A stretch of 44,244 bases of DNA from an uncultured Erysipelotrichaceae bacterium (GTDB taxonomy: Bacteria > Bacillota_I > Bacilli_A > RFN20 > CAG-826), in contig CADAXQ010000017.1 of the NCBI GenBank assembly GCA_902791935.1, positions 1 through 44,244 on the forward strand, in the 5' to 3' direction. Below the pieces are notes generated by a model. It saw only the letters and a program-made list of their open reading frames with translations. It did not search any database and had not been told where the DNA came from. How positions within the stretch are numbered: the stretch's first letter is position 1; the number at the start of each line of letters is the position of its first letter. Made by a program: the position numbers and the translations under genes. Below are positions 42,674 through 44,244 of the stretch, piece after piece.

Positions 42674-43990
42674 TTATAAGAACATAATCATGTAAATTGG
42701 CATCGTCGTTAAGTTATTTTCCGTTTGCATGAGATTCTTATTTCCGAGTACGTAGCCAAGCGGTAACCGGTATTTGCCATCAGCCGCTACCAATTTCGGA
42801 ATGGCACGGAAATTGTTTTGATCTTTTCCAGATTTGATCTCGATGGGCAAAACGGCAAGACGGTCATAGTCATTGATTAAGAAATCGACTTCGCCGACTT
42901 TCTTGTTGTCATAATAGAATAATTCGTGGCCATGCGCCGCTAATTCCATTGCGCATACGGTTTCATAGACAGAGCCTAAGTTCACGCCGCTGTCGTAGTC
43001 CAAGATAGCATGGATATTCGTTCGATATAGCAAATTGGTCAAAATGCCGACGTCATTAAAATAGAGTTTGATTAAATTTTTGCTTAGCGATTCGTTTAAT
43101 GGGAAAACGGGATTTGCTACAGCATAAGCCTCGTTGACGACCCCTGAAGCAACGAGATAATCAAACTCTTCTTCGTATTTTGCCAGGCTAGAATCATCTT
43201 TGTTTTCGATTTTCTTAAAGGTGATTCGTTTGACCTTGTTTGCCATATTCGAGGGCAACAAGCTATATACTTTGGCAATTTTTAGTTTGTGTTCTAAATC
43301 ATATTGGGAGCAGTCATCTTTATAATAGGTATAGGTTTGAGCATGAACCTCCCGCGTTTTATAAACGTTGCGGTTGATGACATATTCCGTGACAGCATCA
43401 GGCAAACCACCCGCGATGAGATAGTCTTTGAATAAAGACAAGATTCGTTGATGGACAGCTTCGCTTACCGCAGTTTTCGTTTGGAAGCAGTTACGGAGAT
43501 AATCAATGACCTCTTCACCGACTCCGTTGGCCCACAAAAATTCTTCAAAATCCATGGGGTACATGCGGACCTCATTGATGGAGCCCATAGGAATAAAGGT
43601 GTGTTTTAAGGTGACACCGAGCAAAGATCCGCTGGCAATATAGCGATAGCGGTTTTCTTTTTTTAAATCCTTAAGCATCGAAATCAATTGAGGGTAATAC
43701 TGGATTTCGTCAAGAAAAATGATGGTATCTTTAACGGAATTGAGCTGATTGCCATAGAGGGCGCCGATAAGTAAGTAGAAATCTTTCGTCGTTCTAACGT
43801 TCTTAAAAAGCTGCTCGCCTTCCGCGTCAGACTTCAAATCGATTTCGACATAGTGGGGAAAATAAGTAGAGGCGGTGTGCCGAATGATAAAGCTTTTGCC
43901 GATTTGTCTAGCGCCATCGACAATAATGATTTTGGCATCGGCGTTTTGATAATAATCGTTCAGCGTTTTTTCAATCTTTCTTCGGAACAT
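42674..43990 (-). CDS. AAA-family ATPase with C-terminal DUF4143 domain
   Basis: The protein has 438 residues. This family (AAA_14 plus DUF4143) is common in gut bacteria and has no settled function. Walker A is GARQIGKS (residues 26-33) and Walker B is IIFLDEIQYYP (D94-E95). IASGSLLGV gives sensor 1-like sequence, and PMDFEEFLWANG is a family hallmark. The DUF4143 part includes KLYFNDVGILTNLL and GEVDFLIND with IEIKSGK about 15 residues on, a pattern like the PD-(D/E)XK nuclease fold (D, then E-x-K). GGTGGAG is the SD. Four repeats and two promoter-like elements lie just upstream. It is the only gene here likely to be accessory DNA. Confidence 0.9.
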   Translation of the reverse strand: MFRRKIEKTLNDYYQNADAKIIIVDGARQIGKSFIIRHTASTYFPHYVEIDLKSDAEGEQLFKNVRTTKDFYLLIGALYGNQLNSVKDTIIFLDEIQYYPQLISMLKDLKKENRYRYIASGSLLGVTLKHTFIPMGSINEVRMYPMDFEEFLWANGVGEEVIDYLRNCFQTKTAVSEAVHQRILSLFKDYLIAGGLPDAVTEYVINRNVYKTREVHAQTYTYYKDDCSQYDLEHKLKIAKVYSLLPSNMANKVKRITFKKIENKDDSSLAKYEEEFDYLVASGVVNEAYAVANPVFPLNESLSKNLIKLYFNDVGILTNLLYRTNIHAILDYDSGVNLGSVYETVCAMELAAHGHELFYYDNKKVGEVDFLINDYDRLAVLPIEIKSGKDQNNFRAIPKLVAADGKYRLPLGYVLGNKNLMQTENNLTTMPIYMIMFL

Positions 43991-44004
43991 AAATTCTCCA
44001 CCAA

Positions 44005-44117
44005 ATCGGTTTTTCCAATATTATTCTATCGATAAAAATCGGTTTTTCCAATATTTTTATAACTAAAAATATCGGCTTTTCCAAAACTTTTCGAGGCAAA
44101 GATATCGGTTTTTCCAA
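44005..44117. repeat. Four direct repeats with exact 33-bp spacing upstream of the ATPase gene
   Basis: A 14-bp core ATCGGTTTTTCCAA occurs at 44005-44018, 44038-44051 and 44104-44117, and once with one change (ATCGGCTTTTCCAA) at 44071-44084. Start-to-start distance is exactly 33 bp each time. The sequences between are AT-rich and not conserved. The core is an imperfect dyad: YCGG or TTGG halves around five T/A bases. It looks like an operator or binding-site array. Confidence 0.9.
44023..44051 (-). promoter_or_regulatory. Promoter of the ATPase gene built into the repeats
   Basis: On the minus strand -35 TTGGAA (44051-44046, inside repeat 2), 17-bp spacer, -10 TAGAAT (44028-44023). A second set 33 bp upstream uses repeat 3: TTGGAA (44084-44079), 17 bp, TATAAA (44061-44056). 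Confidence 0.6.
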
Positions 44118-44198
44118 AAAATTGATTCTTTCCTTCCGTCAGAATTGGAAGTTACACTAAGTATGTGTTTTTTGAGAAAAATCAGCAGGACATCAATG

Positions 44199-44244
44199 GG
44201 CCCCTAGGGGCCGGCGCCTCCTATGGCGCAAAAAAGCCGCGTCC
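44199..44244. other. GC-rich palindromes at the window edge
   Basis: A perfect 14-bp palindrome GGCCCCTAGGGGCC (44199-44212) is followed by a hairpin GCGCC (44214-44218)/GGCGC (44225-44229), then AAAAAAGCCGCGTCC up to the edge. On the minus strand the last part reads GGACGCGGC-TTTTTT, the 3' half of a terminator whose other arm would be beyond the window. Confidence 0.45.

Noticed and set aside
4066..43990. Alternative genetic code with TGA as tryptophan
   Set aside because: Tryptophans are read from TGG, TGA ends several genes properly, and CGG arginine codons are frequent.
44005..44117. Repeat array as a small CRISPR
   Set aside because: Only 14 bp are conserved per 33-bp unit, the intervals are AT-rich and only 19 bp long, and no cas gene is present.

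Overview
The window carries a run of conserved housekeeping genes from a low-to-mid GC Gram-positive bacterium, most likely an uncultured member of the Bacilli near the Erysipelotrichia/Mollicutes branch. This rests on the 3' end of the 16S rRNA, on PolC-type DNA polymerase III, FakA, YlxM, RbgA, TrmFO and DUF368, and on the Bacillus-like gene order. TGA acts only as stop and CGG is a common arginine codon, so the standard bacterial code fits. No insertion sequence, prophage or CRISPR array was found.

Layout. 1-3508: the 3' end of an rRNA operon (16S tail, 23S, 5S, no spacer tRNA) and its terminator. 3509-4016: a spacer without a recognisable gene. 4066-12642: asp23, fakA, recG, plsX, rnc, ftsY, ylxM, ffh. 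12647-14539: the rpsP-khpA-rimM-trmD block on the minus strand, inverted relative to its usual position between ffh and rplS. 14675-17268: three inserted plus-strand genes (a small membrane protein, an MscS channel, a PfkB sugar kinase). 17404-25595: rplS, lepB, rbgA, rnhB, dprA, topA, trmFO, xerC. 25628-29073: rpsB, tsf, pyrH, frr. 29164-31117: a DUF368 transporter facing a leucine-rich-repeat membrane protein. 31210-40191: uppS, cdsA, dxr, rseP, polC. 40236-40312: tRNA-Pro(CGG). 40488-42497: a GH42-like TIM-barrel protein. 42674-43990: a minus-strand AAA/DUF4143 ATPase preceded by a 33-bp-periodic repeat array.

How the genes relate. Most serve translation and ribosome assembly (rRNA, rpsP, rimM, trmD, rplS, rbgA, rpsB, tsf, frr), protein targeting and membrane proteolysis (ftsY, ffh, lepB, rseP), lipid and envelope precursor synthesis (fakA, plsX, uppS, cdsA, dxr, DUF368), and DNA or RNA maintenance (recG, rnc, rnhB, dprA, topA, xerC, polC).

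Main points of interest: (1) a 14-bp motif repeated four times at exactly 33-bp steps before the ATPase gene, with two promoter-like elements built into it; (2) at least seven genes whose -10 element lies only 7-11 bp before the ATG, suggesting leaderless mRNAs; (3) the inverted rpsP-trmD block; (4) a DUF368 polyprenyl-phosphate transporter beside uppS; (5) unusual extensions in S2 and PolC. All calls come from reading the sequence without database searches.
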